In this document: piece by piece, positions 43,164 through 51,493 of the stretch
Numbering within the stretch: the first letter of the stretch is position 1
Layout of the letters: every line of letters starts with the position of its first letter
From: Kluyvera sp036759925
GTDB taxonomy: Bacteria; Pseudomonadota; Gammaproteobacteria; Enterobacterales; Enterobacteriaceae
Reading direction: 5' to 3'
Assembly: GCF_036759925.1 (NCBI RefSeq)
Contig: NZ_JAPKIB010000005.1
Coordinates: 186,001-250,000, forward strand
Length of the DNA: 64,000 nt
Made by a program: the position numbers and the translations under genes
The notes under the pieces: generated by a model
Told to the model about the DNA's origin: nothing
The model's input: only the letters and a program-made list of their open reading frames with translations
Databases searched by the model: none

Positions 43164-43742
43164 TTAGCGAGCGTTTTGCTTGATGAAATCGTGGATAGAG
43201 GTGTCCTGTGCCATATCGGCGATGGTATCGCCCAGCACGCTATCAACGGTATCGGAAATGTTTTTGTTGGAAGCCTGGAACGCGCCTTCAACGGAGTAGT
43301 TAGAACGGTAGTTTTTGGTCATCTTGTTACCGTTAGCGGCAGTCGCGATGATAGCGATATCGGCTTTGGTAGAGATGTTGTAACGCACGTTACCCTGGGA
43401 AACGTCGGCATACAGCTGATTAACGATAATCTGCAGATTTACCGCACCGTTCGGGCCAATCATATAACCGCGCGCGGTCATCTGTTTTTCCAGCACTTCC
43501 TGCATCAGGAAACGCAGGTCGCGGGAAGCGGTCAGGGTAACCAGCTGGTTGTTGCGGGTGACTTTGGCCAGCGCCTGATCCTGACGCTGGTCAGCGCCGG
43601 TGATGCTAACGGTCACGCCCATCAGGCTTGGATCCTGCTGAGGCAGGGTGATTTTTGGCGACACTTCAACCGTGGTCGGAGGCGTTGCGCATCCTGCCAG
43701 CATAAACAGTGCTACCAGTGGGAAGAGGATTTTTTTTAACAT
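43164..43742 (-). CDS. yajG: YajG family lipoprotein
   Basis: 192 residues. The signal ends in LAGC with lipidated C18. The rest is a compact alpha/beta domain (VSITGADQRQDQALAKVTRN). No molecular function is established; it is co-oriented with ampG, and a role near the envelope is expected. It is divergent from bolA across 297 bp. Confidence 0.94.
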   Translation of the reverse strand: MLKKILFPLVALFMLAGCATPPTTVEVSPKITLPQQDPSLMGVTVSITGADQRQDQALAKVTRNNQLVTLTASRDLRFLMQEVLEKQMTARGYMIGPNGAVNLQIIVNQLYADVSQGNVRYNISTKADIAIIATAANGNKMTKNYRSNYSVEGAFQASNKNISDTVDSVLGDTIADMAQDTSIHDFIKQNAR

Positions 43743-43984
43743 GTTAGGGGTCTCAAACGCATTGTTTACTGAAAATTCCCGCCATCATAACATCGCCATC
43801 GGTCAGGGGAAGTAGGCAATGCATGTAATTTCATCGTGTTGGTGTTTTTCTGCTCGCGTGAACAATCTGCGGCAGGATTTCAGATGAGAAGCGATTGTAA
43901 AAGACGTTAACTTCATCTACTTGACAAATAAAAGGGCGCGAACGCTAATTTTTTGTTGCCTTCGTGTAATGGAATCAGTAAAAG

Positions 43985-43992
43985 CGGCTAAC
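43985..43992 (+). promoter_or_regulatory. Possible bolA gearbox -10
   Basis: CGGCTAAC stands 48 bases before bolA and resembles the gearbox -10 of the growth-phase-controlled bolA promoter of E. coli. Weak, single-element evidence. Confidence 0.33.
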
Positions 43993-44039
43993 ATTTAAAG
44001 GGATAGGCGGCATCTTAACGTTGTCGGAGGAGTAATATC

Positions 44040-44357
44040 ATGATGATGCGTGAACAAATCGAAGAAAAACTGAGGGCAGCGTTTGAACCTGTTTTCCTGG
44101 AAGTCGTAGACGAAAGCTACCGCCACAACGTACCGGCCGGCTCTGAGAGCCACTTTAAAGTTGTGCTGGTGAGCGATAAGTTTACCGGGGAACGTTTTCT
44201 GAATCGTCATCGGATGATCTACGGAACGTTAACAGAGGAGTTTGCGTCCACCGTCCATGCGCTGGCATTGCATACTTATACGCGAAAAGAGTGGGAAGGT
44301 TTGCAAGATACCGTCATTACCTCACCGCCATGCCGCGGAGCGGGTACTATCGCGTAG
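44040..44357 (+). CDS. bolA: Transcriptional regulator / stress morphogene BolA
   Basis: 105 residues, the E. coli length. BolA has a KH-like class II fold with the conserved SHFKVVLVSDKFTGERFLNRHRMI core. It partners with monothiol glutaredoxin Grx4 on an iron-sulfur cluster and affects cell shape and biofilm in stress. GGAGGAG precedes an ATGATGATG start; the first ATG gives the E. coli length. A terminator follows the gene. Confidence 0.96.
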   Translation: MMMREQIEEKLRAAFEPVFLEVVDESYRHNVPAGSESHFKVVLVSDKFTGERFLNRHRMIYGTLTEEFASTVHALALHTYTRKEWEGLQDTVITSPPCRGAGTIA

Positions 44358-44410
44358 AAAAGGCATTTGCAACACGGAACTTTTCCAGTATGTTGCGTAC
44401 AGATTATGAG

Positions 44411-44438
44411 AAAACGGCCTGCGGGCCGTTTTGTTTTG
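44411..44438 (+). terminator. Terminator after bolA
   Basis: AAAACGGCC pairs with GGCCGTTTT around TGCG, followed by GTTTTG. Confidence 0.8.
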
Positions 44439-44525
44439 TCTGAATTTTGAGCTATTTCGACAGCGTTCAGACAAAAATTAGCCGGGAATTGTGAAAAATG
44501 CCGCAGCAACGCGTGATAACCGTTC

Positions 44526-44554
44526 TCGACTCATAAAAGTGATGCCGCTATAAT
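44526..44554 (+). promoter_or_regulatory. tig promoter
   Basis: A perfect TATAAT (44549-44554) and a TCGACT -35 (44526-44531) with a 17-base spacer. The 150-base leader to tig contains no other feature I can support. Confidence 0.6.
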
Positions 44555-44703
44555 GCTGCGTCTTATTTTTCGGAATGTCTTCGGGATGATTCTGACGACA
44601 GGGAATGTGATTGATTACGAGAGCATCCCAGGTCCGCAACGCCAGCTTTTCGAGCTTGCGGAGTAGAGTTGACCGAGCACTGTGATTTTTTTGAGGTAAC
44701 AAG

Positions 44704-46002
44704 ATGCAAGTTTCAGTTGAAACCACTCAGGGCCTTGGCCGCCGTGTAACGATTACTATCGCTGCTGACAGCATCGAGACCGCTGTAAAAAGCGAGCTGG
44801 TCAACGTAGCGAAAAAAGTACGCATTGACGGTTTCCGTAAAGGTAAAGTACCGATGAATGTTGTTGCTCAGCGTTATGGCGCTTCCGTGCGTCAGGACGT
44901 TCTGGGTGACCTGATGAGCCGCAACTTCGTTGACGCGATCATCAAAGAGAAGATCAATCCAGCTGGCGCGCCTAACTACGTTCCAGGTGAATATAAGCTG
45001 GGTGAAGACTTCACCTACGCAGTAGAATTCGAAGTGTACCCAGAAGTTGAACTGCAGGGTCTGGACGCTATCGAAGTTGAAAAACCAGTTGTTGAAGTGA
45101 CCGAAGCTGACGTTGACGGCATGCTGGACACTCTGCGTAAGCAGCAGGCAACCTGGAAAGACAAAGACGGCGTTGTTGACGCTGAAGACCGCGTTACCGT
45201 TGACTTCTCCGGCTCTGTAGACGGCGAAGAATTCGAAGGCGGTAAAGCGACTGATTTCGTACTGGCAATGGGCCAGGGTCGTATGATCCCAGGCTTTGAA
45301 GACGGTATCAAAGGTCACAAAGCAGGCGAAGAGTTCGTTATCGACGTTACCTTCCCAGAAGAATACCACGCTGAAAACCTGAAAGGTAAAGCGGCTAAAT
45401 TCGCGATTACCCTGAAGAAAGTTGAAGAGCGTGAACTGCCAGAACTGACTGCAGAATTCATCAAACGTTTCGGCGTTGAAGATGGTTCCGTTGAAGGCCT
45501 GCGCGCTGAAGTGCGTAAAAACATGGAACGCGAACTGAAAGGCGCGGTACGTAACCGCGTTAAATCTCAGGCAATCGAAGGTCTGGTAAAAGCGAACGAA
45601 ATCGACGTTCCTGCTGCTCTGATCGACAGCGAAATCGACGTTCTGCGCCGTCAGGCTGCACAGCGTTTCGGTGGCAACCAGCAGCAAGCGATGGAACTGC
45701 CTCGCGAACTGTTCGAAGAGCAGGCGAAACGCCGCGTCGTTGTTGGCCTGCTGCTGGGCGAAGTTATTCGTACCCACGAGCTGAAAGCTGACGAAGCACG
45801 CGTTGCTACCCTGATCGAAGAAATGGCTTCCGCCTACGAAGATCCGAAAGAAGTTATTGAATTCTACAGCAAAAACAAAGAGCTGATGGAAAACATGCGC
45901 AGTGTCGCTCTGGAAGAACAGGCTGTTGAAGCGGTTCTGGAAAAAGCGAAAGTGACTGAAAAAGCAACTTCCTTCAATGAACTGATGAACCAGCAGGCGT
46001 AA
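44704..46002 (+). CDS. tig: Trigger factor
   Basis: 432 residues, the E. coli length. This ribosome-bound chaperone folds nascent proteins. The ribosome-binding domain contains the GFRKGKVP signature near residue 43; the FKBP-type prolyl isomerase domain is about 150-245 (VTVDFSGSVDGEEFEGGKA), and the C-terminal arms form the chaperone cavity. Codon use is strongly biased, as for a highly expressed gene. GAGGT precedes the start, and the gene stands in the tig-clpP-clpX-lon order of enterobacteria. Confidence 0.98.
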   Translation: MQVSVETTQGLGRRVTITIAADSIETAVKSELVNVAKKVRIDGFRKGKVPMNVVAQRYGASVRQDVLGDLMSRNFVDAIIKEKINPAGAPNYVPGEYKLGEDFTYAVEFEVYPEVELQGLDAIEVEKPVVEVTEADVDGMLDTLRKQQATWKDKDGVVDAEDRVTVDFSGSVDGEEFEGGKATDFVLAMGQGRMIPGFEDGIKGHKAGEEFVIDVTFPEEYHAENLKGKAAKFAITLKKVEERELPELTAEFIKRFGVEDGSVEGLRAEVRKNMERELKGAVRNRVKSQAIEGLVKANEIDVPAALIDSEIDVLRRQAAQRFGGNQQQAMELPRELFEEQAKRRVVVGLLLGEVIRTHELKADEARVATLIEEMASAYEDPKEVIEFYSKNKELMENMRSVALEEQAVEAVLEKAKVTEKATSFNELMNQQA

Positions 46003-46028
46003 TTTCGCTTACCGGTTTACGGTTTTGA

Positions 46029-46065
46029 GAAAAACCCGTTGCCTTTTGGTGACGGGTTTTTTTAT
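46029..46065 (+). terminator. Terminator after tig
   Basis: AAAACCCGT pairs with ACGGGTTTT, with an inner CC/GG pair and a long T-run. Confidence 0.85.
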
Positions 46066-46136
46066 TGCAGCAATAACCAAAGCTTGCGTGATAAAACGGC
46101 TTTTCGGTGTTAGCGTATCAACAAAATATTGTTATG

Positions 46137-46164
46137 CTTGAAATAGGGTAAGATCGTACCCATT
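46137..46164 (+). promoter_or_regulatory. Sigma-32-like promoter of clpP
   Basis: CTTGAAA (46137-46143), a 15-base spacer and CCCATT (46159-46164) match the heat-shock consensus. A separate TATAAT at 46195-46200 could be a housekeeping -10. Confidence 0.6.
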
Positions 46165-46242
46165 ACTGAGGGAACGAATCACTCGCCGCATCTCTATAAT
46201 TAGCAGGCTGTGGCTATTTTATTTATTATCCAGGAGACGGAA

Positions 46243-46866
46243 ATGTCATACAGTGGCGAACGAGATAATTTTGCACCCCACATGGCCCTGGTGCCGATGG
46301 TCATTGAACAGACCTCACGTGGCGAACGTTCTTTTGATATCTACTCCCGTCTACTTAAAGAGCGCGTAATCTTTCTGACCGGTCAGGTCGAAGACCACAT
46401 GGCAAACCTGATTGTGGCGCAAATGCTGTTTCTGGAAGCGGAAAACCCGGAAAAAGACATTTATCTGTACATCAACTCCCCAGGCGGCGTGATCACAGCA
46501 GGGATGTCTATTTATGACACCATGCAGTTTATCAAGCCGGATGTCAGCACCATCTGTATGGGGCAAGCGGCATCGATGGGCGCGTTCCTGCTGACGGCAG
46601 GCGCAAAAGGTAAGCGCTTCTGCTTACCAAACTCCCGCGTAATGATTCACCAGCCGCTGGGCGGTTATCAGGGCCAGGCGACGGATATCGAAATCCACGC
46701 CCGTGAGATCCTGAAGGTGAAAGGACGCATGAATGAGCTTATGGCGCACCATACTGGCAAATCTCTGGAGCAGATTGAGAGCGACACTGAACGTGACCGC
46801 TTCCTGTCCGCTTCTGAAGCCGTCGAGTATGGCCTGGTTGACTCAATTTTGAGCAAACGTAACTAA
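46243..46866 (+). CDS. clpP: ATP-dependent Clp protease proteolytic subunit
   Basis: 207 residues from the ATG at 46243 with CAGGAG upstream; an ATG at 46210 gives a non-conserved extension. ClpP forms a tetradecameric barrel. The serine S111 (GQAASMGAF) and histidine H136 (VMIHQP) of the triad are at E. coli positions. An N-terminal propeptide of about 14 residues is normally removed. The partner clpX follows after 134 bases. Confidence 0.98.
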   Translation: MSYSGERDNFAPHMALVPMVIEQTSRGERSFDIYSRLLKERVIFLTGQVEDHMANLIVAQMLFLEAENPEKDIYLYINSPGGVITAGMSIYDTMQFIKPDVSTICMGQAASMGAFLLTAGAKGKRFCLPNSRVMIHQPLGGYQGQATDIEIHAREILKVKGRMNELMAHHTGKSLEQIESDTERDRFLSASEAVEYGLVDSILSKRN

Positions 46867-47000
46867 TGTCATGACGGCACGTGCCGCTGCACGGTATATA
46901 ATACTAAGGGCGGCACAACGCTTGCGTAGCAGCTTGCGCTTAAGAATGGCATTTGCGTCGTCATATGCGGCACAAAGAACTTAAAAAGAGGTTTTGACTC

Positions 47001-48275
47001 ATGACAGATAAACGCAAAGATGGCTCGGGCAAACTGTTGTACTGCTCTTTTTGCGGCAAAAGCCAGCACGAAGTGCGTAAGCTCATCGCCGGCCCATCCG
47101 TGTATATCTGCGACGAATGCGTCGACTTATGTAACGACATCATTCGCGAAGAGATTAAAGAAGTGGCGCCGCATCGTGAACGCAGTGCTCTGCCGACGCC
47201 ACACGAAATTCGCCACCATTTAGATGACTACGTTATCGGTCAGGAACAGGCGAAAAAGGTGCTGGCCGTTGCGGTCTACAACCACTACAAACGTCTGCGT
47301 AACGGTGATACCAACAACGGCGTTGAGCTTGGCAAAAGTAACATTCTGCTGATTGGCCCAACCGGTTCCGGTAAAACCCTGCTGGCCGAAACGCTGGCGC
47401 GCCTGCTGGACGTTCCGTTCACCATGGCCGATGCAACCACCCTGACCGAAGCAGGTTACGTGGGTGAAGACGTTGAAAACATTATTCAAAAGCTGCTGCA
47501 GAAGTGCGATTACGACGTGCAGAAAGCCCAGCGCGGTATTGTTTACATCGATGAAATCGACAAGATTTCTCGTAAGTCTGATAACCCGTCGATTACTCGC
47601 GACGTGTCCGGCGAAGGCGTACAGCAGGCGCTGCTGAAGCTGATTGAAGGCACCGTGGCAGCCGTTCCGCCGCAGGGTGGCCGTAAACATCCGCAGCAGG
47701 AGTTCCTGCAGGTAGATACCTCGAAGATCCTGTTTATCTGCGGTGGTGCATTTGCTGGTCTGGATAAAGTGATCGGTAACCGCGTTGAAACCGGTTCGGG
47801 TATTGGCTTTGGCGCAACGGTGAAATCCAAAACGGATAAAGCCAGCGAAGGCGAACTGCTGACCCAGGTTGAGCCAGAAGATCTGATCAAATTTGGTCTG
47901 ATCCCTGAGTTCATCGGCCGTCTGCCGGTGGTTGCAACCCTGACTGAGCTGAGCGAAGAAGCGCTGATTCAGATCCTGAAAGAGCCGAAAAACGCCCTGA
48001 CCAAGCAGTATCAGGCGCTGTTTAACCTCGAAGGTGTTGATCTGGAATTCCGTGACGAAGCGCTGGACGCTATCGCCAAGAAAGCGATGGCGCGTAAAAC
48101 CGGTGCTCGTGGTCTGCGTTCCATCGTAGAAGCCGCGCTGCTCGAAACCATGTACGATCTGCCTTCTATGGAAGACGTCGAAAAAGTGGTTATCGACGAG
48201 TCGGTGATTGCCGGTCAAAGCGAACCGCTGCTGATTTACGGCAAGCCGGAAGCGCAGCAGGCATCTGGCGAATAA
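47001..48275 (+). CDS. clpX: ATP-dependent Clp protease ATPase subunit ClpX
   Basis: 424 residues. ClpX unfolds tagged proteins and feeds them to ClpP. An N-terminal zinc-binding domain uses C15, C18, C37 and C40; the AAA+ domain has GPTGSGKT at about 120-127 and the Walker B segment IVYIDEIDKI; the pore loop and sensor regions appear normal. GAGG lies before the ATG. A terminator separates it from lon. Confidence 0.98.
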   Translation: MTDKRKDGSGKLLYCSFCGKSQHEVRKLIAGPSVYICDECVDLCNDIIREEIKEVAPHRERSALPTPHEIRHHLDDYVIGQEQAKKVLAVAVYNHYKRLRNGDTNNGVELGKSNILLIGPTGSGKTLLAETLARLLDVPFTMADATTLTEAGYVGEDVENIIQKLLQKCDYDVQKAQRGIVYIDEIDKISRKSDNPSITRDVSGEGVQQALLKLIEGTVAAVPPQGGRKHPQQEFLQVDTSKILFICGGAFAGLDKVIGNRVETGSGIGFGATVKSKTDKASEGELLTQVEPEDLIKFGLIPEFIGRLPVVATLTELSEEALIQILKEPKNALTKQYQALFNLEGVDLEFRDEALDAIAKKAMARKTGARGLRSIVEAALLETMYDLPSMEDVEKVVIDESVIAGQSEPLLIYGKPEAQQASGE

Positions 48276-48302
48276 TTCACCAGTTCATACAATCAGTTAA
48301 TC

Positions 48303-48337
48303 AAAAAGGGGGGATTTTATCTCCCCTTTTATTTTTC
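48303..48337 (+). terminator. Terminator after clpX
   Basis: AAAAGGGGGGA pairs with TCTCCCCTTTT (one wobble), followed by ATTTTT. Confidence 0.85.
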
Positions 48338-48349
48338 CGTATTCATGGC

Positions 48350-48378
48350 GTTGAATGTGTGGAATACATCCCCATATA
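48350..48378 (+). promoter_or_regulatory. Sigma-32-like promoter of lon
   Basis: GTTGAAT (from 48350) and CCCATATA (48371-48378) match the heat-shock pattern and the known E. coli lon promoter closely in sequence and place. Confidence 0.72.
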
Positions 48379-48458
48379 CTGGTTACATGTTAATGGTTGT
48401 GTGAAGCACAGTCGCATAACCAGCTTACCTGGCGGACACTAAACTAAGAGAGAGCTCT

Positions 48459-50813
48459 ATGAATCCTGAGCGTTCTGAACGCATTGAAATCCCCGTATTG
48501 CCGTTGCGCGATGTGGTGGTTTATCCGCACATGGTCATCCCCTTATTTGTAGGGCGGGAAAAATCTATCCGTTGTCTGGAAGCGGCCATGGATCATGATA
48601 AAAAAATCATGCTGGTCGCGCAGAAAGATGCTTCAACGGATGAGCCGGGTGTAAACGATCTTTTCACCGTCGGGACCGTGGCCTCTATTTTACAAATGCT
48701 GAAGCTGCCTGACGGTACGGTCAAAGTGCTGGTCGAAGGGCTGCAGCGTGCGCGTATCTCTACGCTCTCTGATAACGGCGAACACTTCTCCGCGAAAGCA
48801 GAGTACCTGGAATCGCCGGCGATTGAAGAGCGCGAGCAGGAAGTGCTGGTACGCACCGCAATCGGTCAGTTTGAAGGCTATATCAAGCTGAACAAAAAAA
48901 TCCCACCAGAAGTGCTGACGTCGCTGAACAGCATCGACGATCCTGCACGCCTGGCGGATACCATCGCGGCCCACATGCCGCTGAAGCTGGCAGATAAGCA
49001 GTCCGTTCTCGAGATGTCCGACATCAACGAGCGCCTGGAATATCTGATGGCGATGATGGAGTCAGAAATCGATCTGCTGCAGGTTGAGAAGCGTATTCGC
49101 AACCGCGTGAAAAAGCAGATGGAAAAATCTCAGCGTGAGTACTATCTGAATGAGCAAATGAAAGCCATTCAGAAAGAACTCGGCGAGATGGACGAAGTTC
49201 CTGACGAAAACGAAGCGCTGAAGCGTAAGATCGACGCGGCGAAGATGCCGAAAGAGGCGAAAGAGAAAACCGAAGCCGAACTGCAAAAGCTGAAAATGAT
49301 GTCGCCGATGTCAGCAGAAGCGACCGTGGTTCGCGGTTATATCGACTGGATGGTGCAGGTGCCGTGGAATACGCGCAGCAAGGTCAAAAAAGATCTTCGC
49401 CAGGCGCAGGAAATCCTCGATACCGACCATTACGGCCTCGAGCGCGTCAAAGACCGTATTCTTGAGTATCTTGCGGTTCAAAGCCGTGTGAACAAGCTGA
49501 AAGGGCCAATTCTGTGCCTGGTAGGGCCTCCTGGCGTGGGTAAAACCTCTCTGGGGCAGTCCATTGCTCAGGCGACCGGACGTAAATACGTTCGTATGGC
49601 GCTGGGCGGCGTGCGTGACGAAGCGGAAATCCGCGGTCACCGTCGCACCTACATCGGCTCTATGCCGGGTAAACTGATCCAGAAAATGGCCAAAGTGGGC
49701 GTTAAAAACCCGCTGTTCTTGCTCGATGAAATCGACAAAATGTCTTCGGACATGCGCGGTGACCCGGCCTCCGCTCTGCTGGAAGTACTTGATCCAGAAC
49801 AGAACGTAGCGTTCAGCGATCACTACCTGGAAGTGGATTACGATCTCAGCGACGTGATGTTCGTGGCGACCTCGAACTCCATGAATATTCCAGCGCCGCT
49901 GCTGGACCGTATGGAAGTGATCCGTCTGTCCGGTTATACCGAAGACGAGAAGCTGAATATTGCTAAACGTCACCTGCTGCCGAAGCAGATCGAACGTAAC
50001 GCCCTGAAAAAAGGCGAGCTGACGGTAGACGATAGCGCGATTGTTGGCATCATCCGTTACTACACCCGTGAAGCGGGCGTTCGTAGCCTGGAACGTGAAA
50101 TCTCGAAACTGTGCCGTAAAGCGGTTAAACAGCTGTTGCTGGATAAAGAGCTGAAGCACATCGATATTAACGGCGACAATCTGCACGACTATCTCGGCAT
50201 TCAGCGCTTCGACTATGGTCGCGCGGATGAAGAAAACCGCGTTGGTCAGGTTACCGGCCTGGCGTGGACGGAAGTGGGTGGCGATCTGCTGACCATCGAA
50301 ACCGCCTGTGTACCGGGTAAAGGCAAACTGACCTACACCGGCTCTTTAGGTGAAGTGATGCAGGAGTCCATTCAGGCAGCGCTGACCGTGGTGCGCGCGC
50401 GTGCAGAAAAACTGGGCATCAACCCAGATTTCTACGAAAAACGCGACATCCACGTTCACGTACCGGAAGGGGCTACGCCGAAAGACGGTCCAAGTGCGGG
50501 TATCGCGATGTGTACCGCGCTGGTTTCCTGCCTGACCGGTAACCCGGTGCGTGCAGACGTGGCGATGACAGGGGAAATTACCCTGCGTGGTCTGGTGCTG
50601 CCAATCGGTGGTCTGAAGGAAAAACTGCTCGCGGCACACCGTGGCGGCATTAAGACTGTTCTGATTCCTGATGAGAACAAACGCGATCTGGAAGAGATTC
50701 CGGACAACGTTCTGGCCGATCTGGAGATTCATCCGGTTAAGCGCATCGAGGAAGTTCTGGCGCTGGCGCTGCAAAATGAGCCGTCTGGCATGCAGGTTGT
50801 AAGCGCAAAATAG
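48459..50813 (+). CDS. lon: ATP-dependent protease Lon
   Basis: 784 residues, the E. coli length. Domains are the N-terminal substrate domain (1 to about 300), the AAA+ module with GPPGVGKTS near 356 and FLLDEIDKM, and the C-terminal protease with catalytic S679 (KDGPSAGIAM) and K722 (LKEKLLAA). Lon degrades misfolded proteins and regulators such as SulA and RcsA. AGAGAG lies before the ATG. A sigma-32-like promoter is 80 bases upstream and a terminator follows. Confidence 0.98.
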   Translation: MNPERSERIEIPVLPLRDVVVYPHMVIPLFVGREKSIRCLEAAMDHDKKIMLVAQKDASTDEPGVNDLFTVGTVASILQMLKLPDGTVKVLVEGLQRARISTLSDNGEHFSAKAEYLESPAIEEREQEVLVRTAIGQFEGYIKLNKKIPPEVLTSLNSIDDPARLADTIAAHMPLKLADKQSVLEMSDINERLEYLMAMMESEIDLLQVEKRIRNRVKKQMEKSQREYYLNEQMKAIQKELGEMDEVPDENEALKRKIDAAKMPKEAKEKTEAELQKLKMMSPMSAEATVVRGYIDWMVQVPWNTRSKVKKDLRQAQEILDTDHYGLERVKDRILEYLAVQSRVNKLKGPILCLVGPPGVGKTSLGQSIAQATGRKYVRMALGGVRDEAEIRGHRRTYIGSMPGKLIQKMAKVGVKNPLFLLDEIDKMSSDMRGDPASALLEVLDPEQNVAFSDHYLEVDYDLSDVMFVATSNSMNIPAPLLDRMEVIRLSGYTEDEKLNIAKRHLLPKQIERNALKKGELTVDDSAIVGIIRYYTREAGVRSLEREISKLCRKAVKQLLLDKELKHIDINGDNLHDYLGIQRFDYGRADEENRVGQVTGLAWTEVGGDLLTIETACVPGKGKLTYTGSLGEVMQESIQAALTVVRARAEKLGINPDFYEKRDIHVHVPEGATPKDGPSAGIAMCTALVSCLTGNPVRADVAMTGEITLRGLVLPIGGLKEKLLAAHRGGIKTVLIPDENKRDLEEIPDNVLADLEIHPVKRIEEVLALALQNEPSGMQVVSAK

Positions 50814-50843
50814 TGACCTCGCGCAAAGAGCGTTAATAAAAAC

Positions 50844-50884
50844 AAGGCTGGCAAGCGTAAACTGACTTGCCAGCCTTTTTTTGT
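50844..50884 (+). terminator. Terminator after lon
   Basis: A 12-bp stem, AAGGCTGGCAAG with CTTGCCAGCCTT, followed by a T-run. Confidence 0.9.
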
Positions 50885-51022
50885 CTCGCTAATTTAGACG
50901 GCTGGCAGGTGTGTCGATGACGACGGGTGTTGTAAGGGCATGGGAGTCCTGATATAACTGCTCCGCGATTGCACCGTGAAGGATTCAGGTGCGATATAAA
51001 TAATAAAGAGAGGAAGAGAACA

Positions 51023-51295
51023 GTGAATAAATCTCAACTGATTGACAAAATTGCTGCTGGCGCGGATATCTCCAAAGCTGCAGCTGGACGTGCGTTAGAT
51101 GCTTTAATTGCTTCTGTTACTGAATCTCTGCAGGCCGGGGATGATGTTGCACTGGTAGGTTTTGGTACCTTTGCTGTTAAAGAGCGTGCTGCCCGTACTG
51201 GCCGTAACCCTCAGACCGGTAAAGAGATCACTATCGCCGCTGCTAAAGTGCCAGCGTTCCGTGCAGGTAAAGCACTGAAAGACGCGGTAAACTGA
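51023..51295 (+). CDS. hupB: Nucleoid protein HU subunit beta
   Basis: 90 residues from the GTG at 51023 (MNKSQLIDKIAAGADISKA), the E. coli start, with GAGAGGAAGAG upstream; a longer frame to 50969 is not conserved. HU-beta pairs with HU-alpha and bends DNA. The DNA-binding arm with GRNPQTGKEI is intact. A TATAAC box at about 50953 may be a -10. It stands alone between two terminators. Confidence 0.97.
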   Translation: MNKSQLIDKIAAGADISKAAAGRALDALIASVTESLQAGDDVALVGFGTFAVKERAARTGRNPQTGKEITIAAAKVPAFRAGKALKDAVN

Positions 51296-51330
51296 TCGCT
51301 TTCCCGCGTAGGGAATGTGGCACAGTACAA

Positions 51331-51358
51331 GGGCGCATCATCTGATGTGCCTTTTTTT
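51331..51358 (+). terminator. Terminator after hupB
   Basis: GGCGCATC and GATGTGCC pair (one wobble) around ATCT, followed by seven T. Confidence 0.85.
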
Positions 51359-51493
51359 ATGGCTTATTGTGTACTTTTAAGCGTTTATATTCGGTGTCAT
51401 GCTGACAAGCGCCCCGGTTTCTTGTCAAAATAGCGGCCACACGTGCTATGCTGCACGAGGTATTTGTCACCTACAGCGGAGTGTTGTTACACC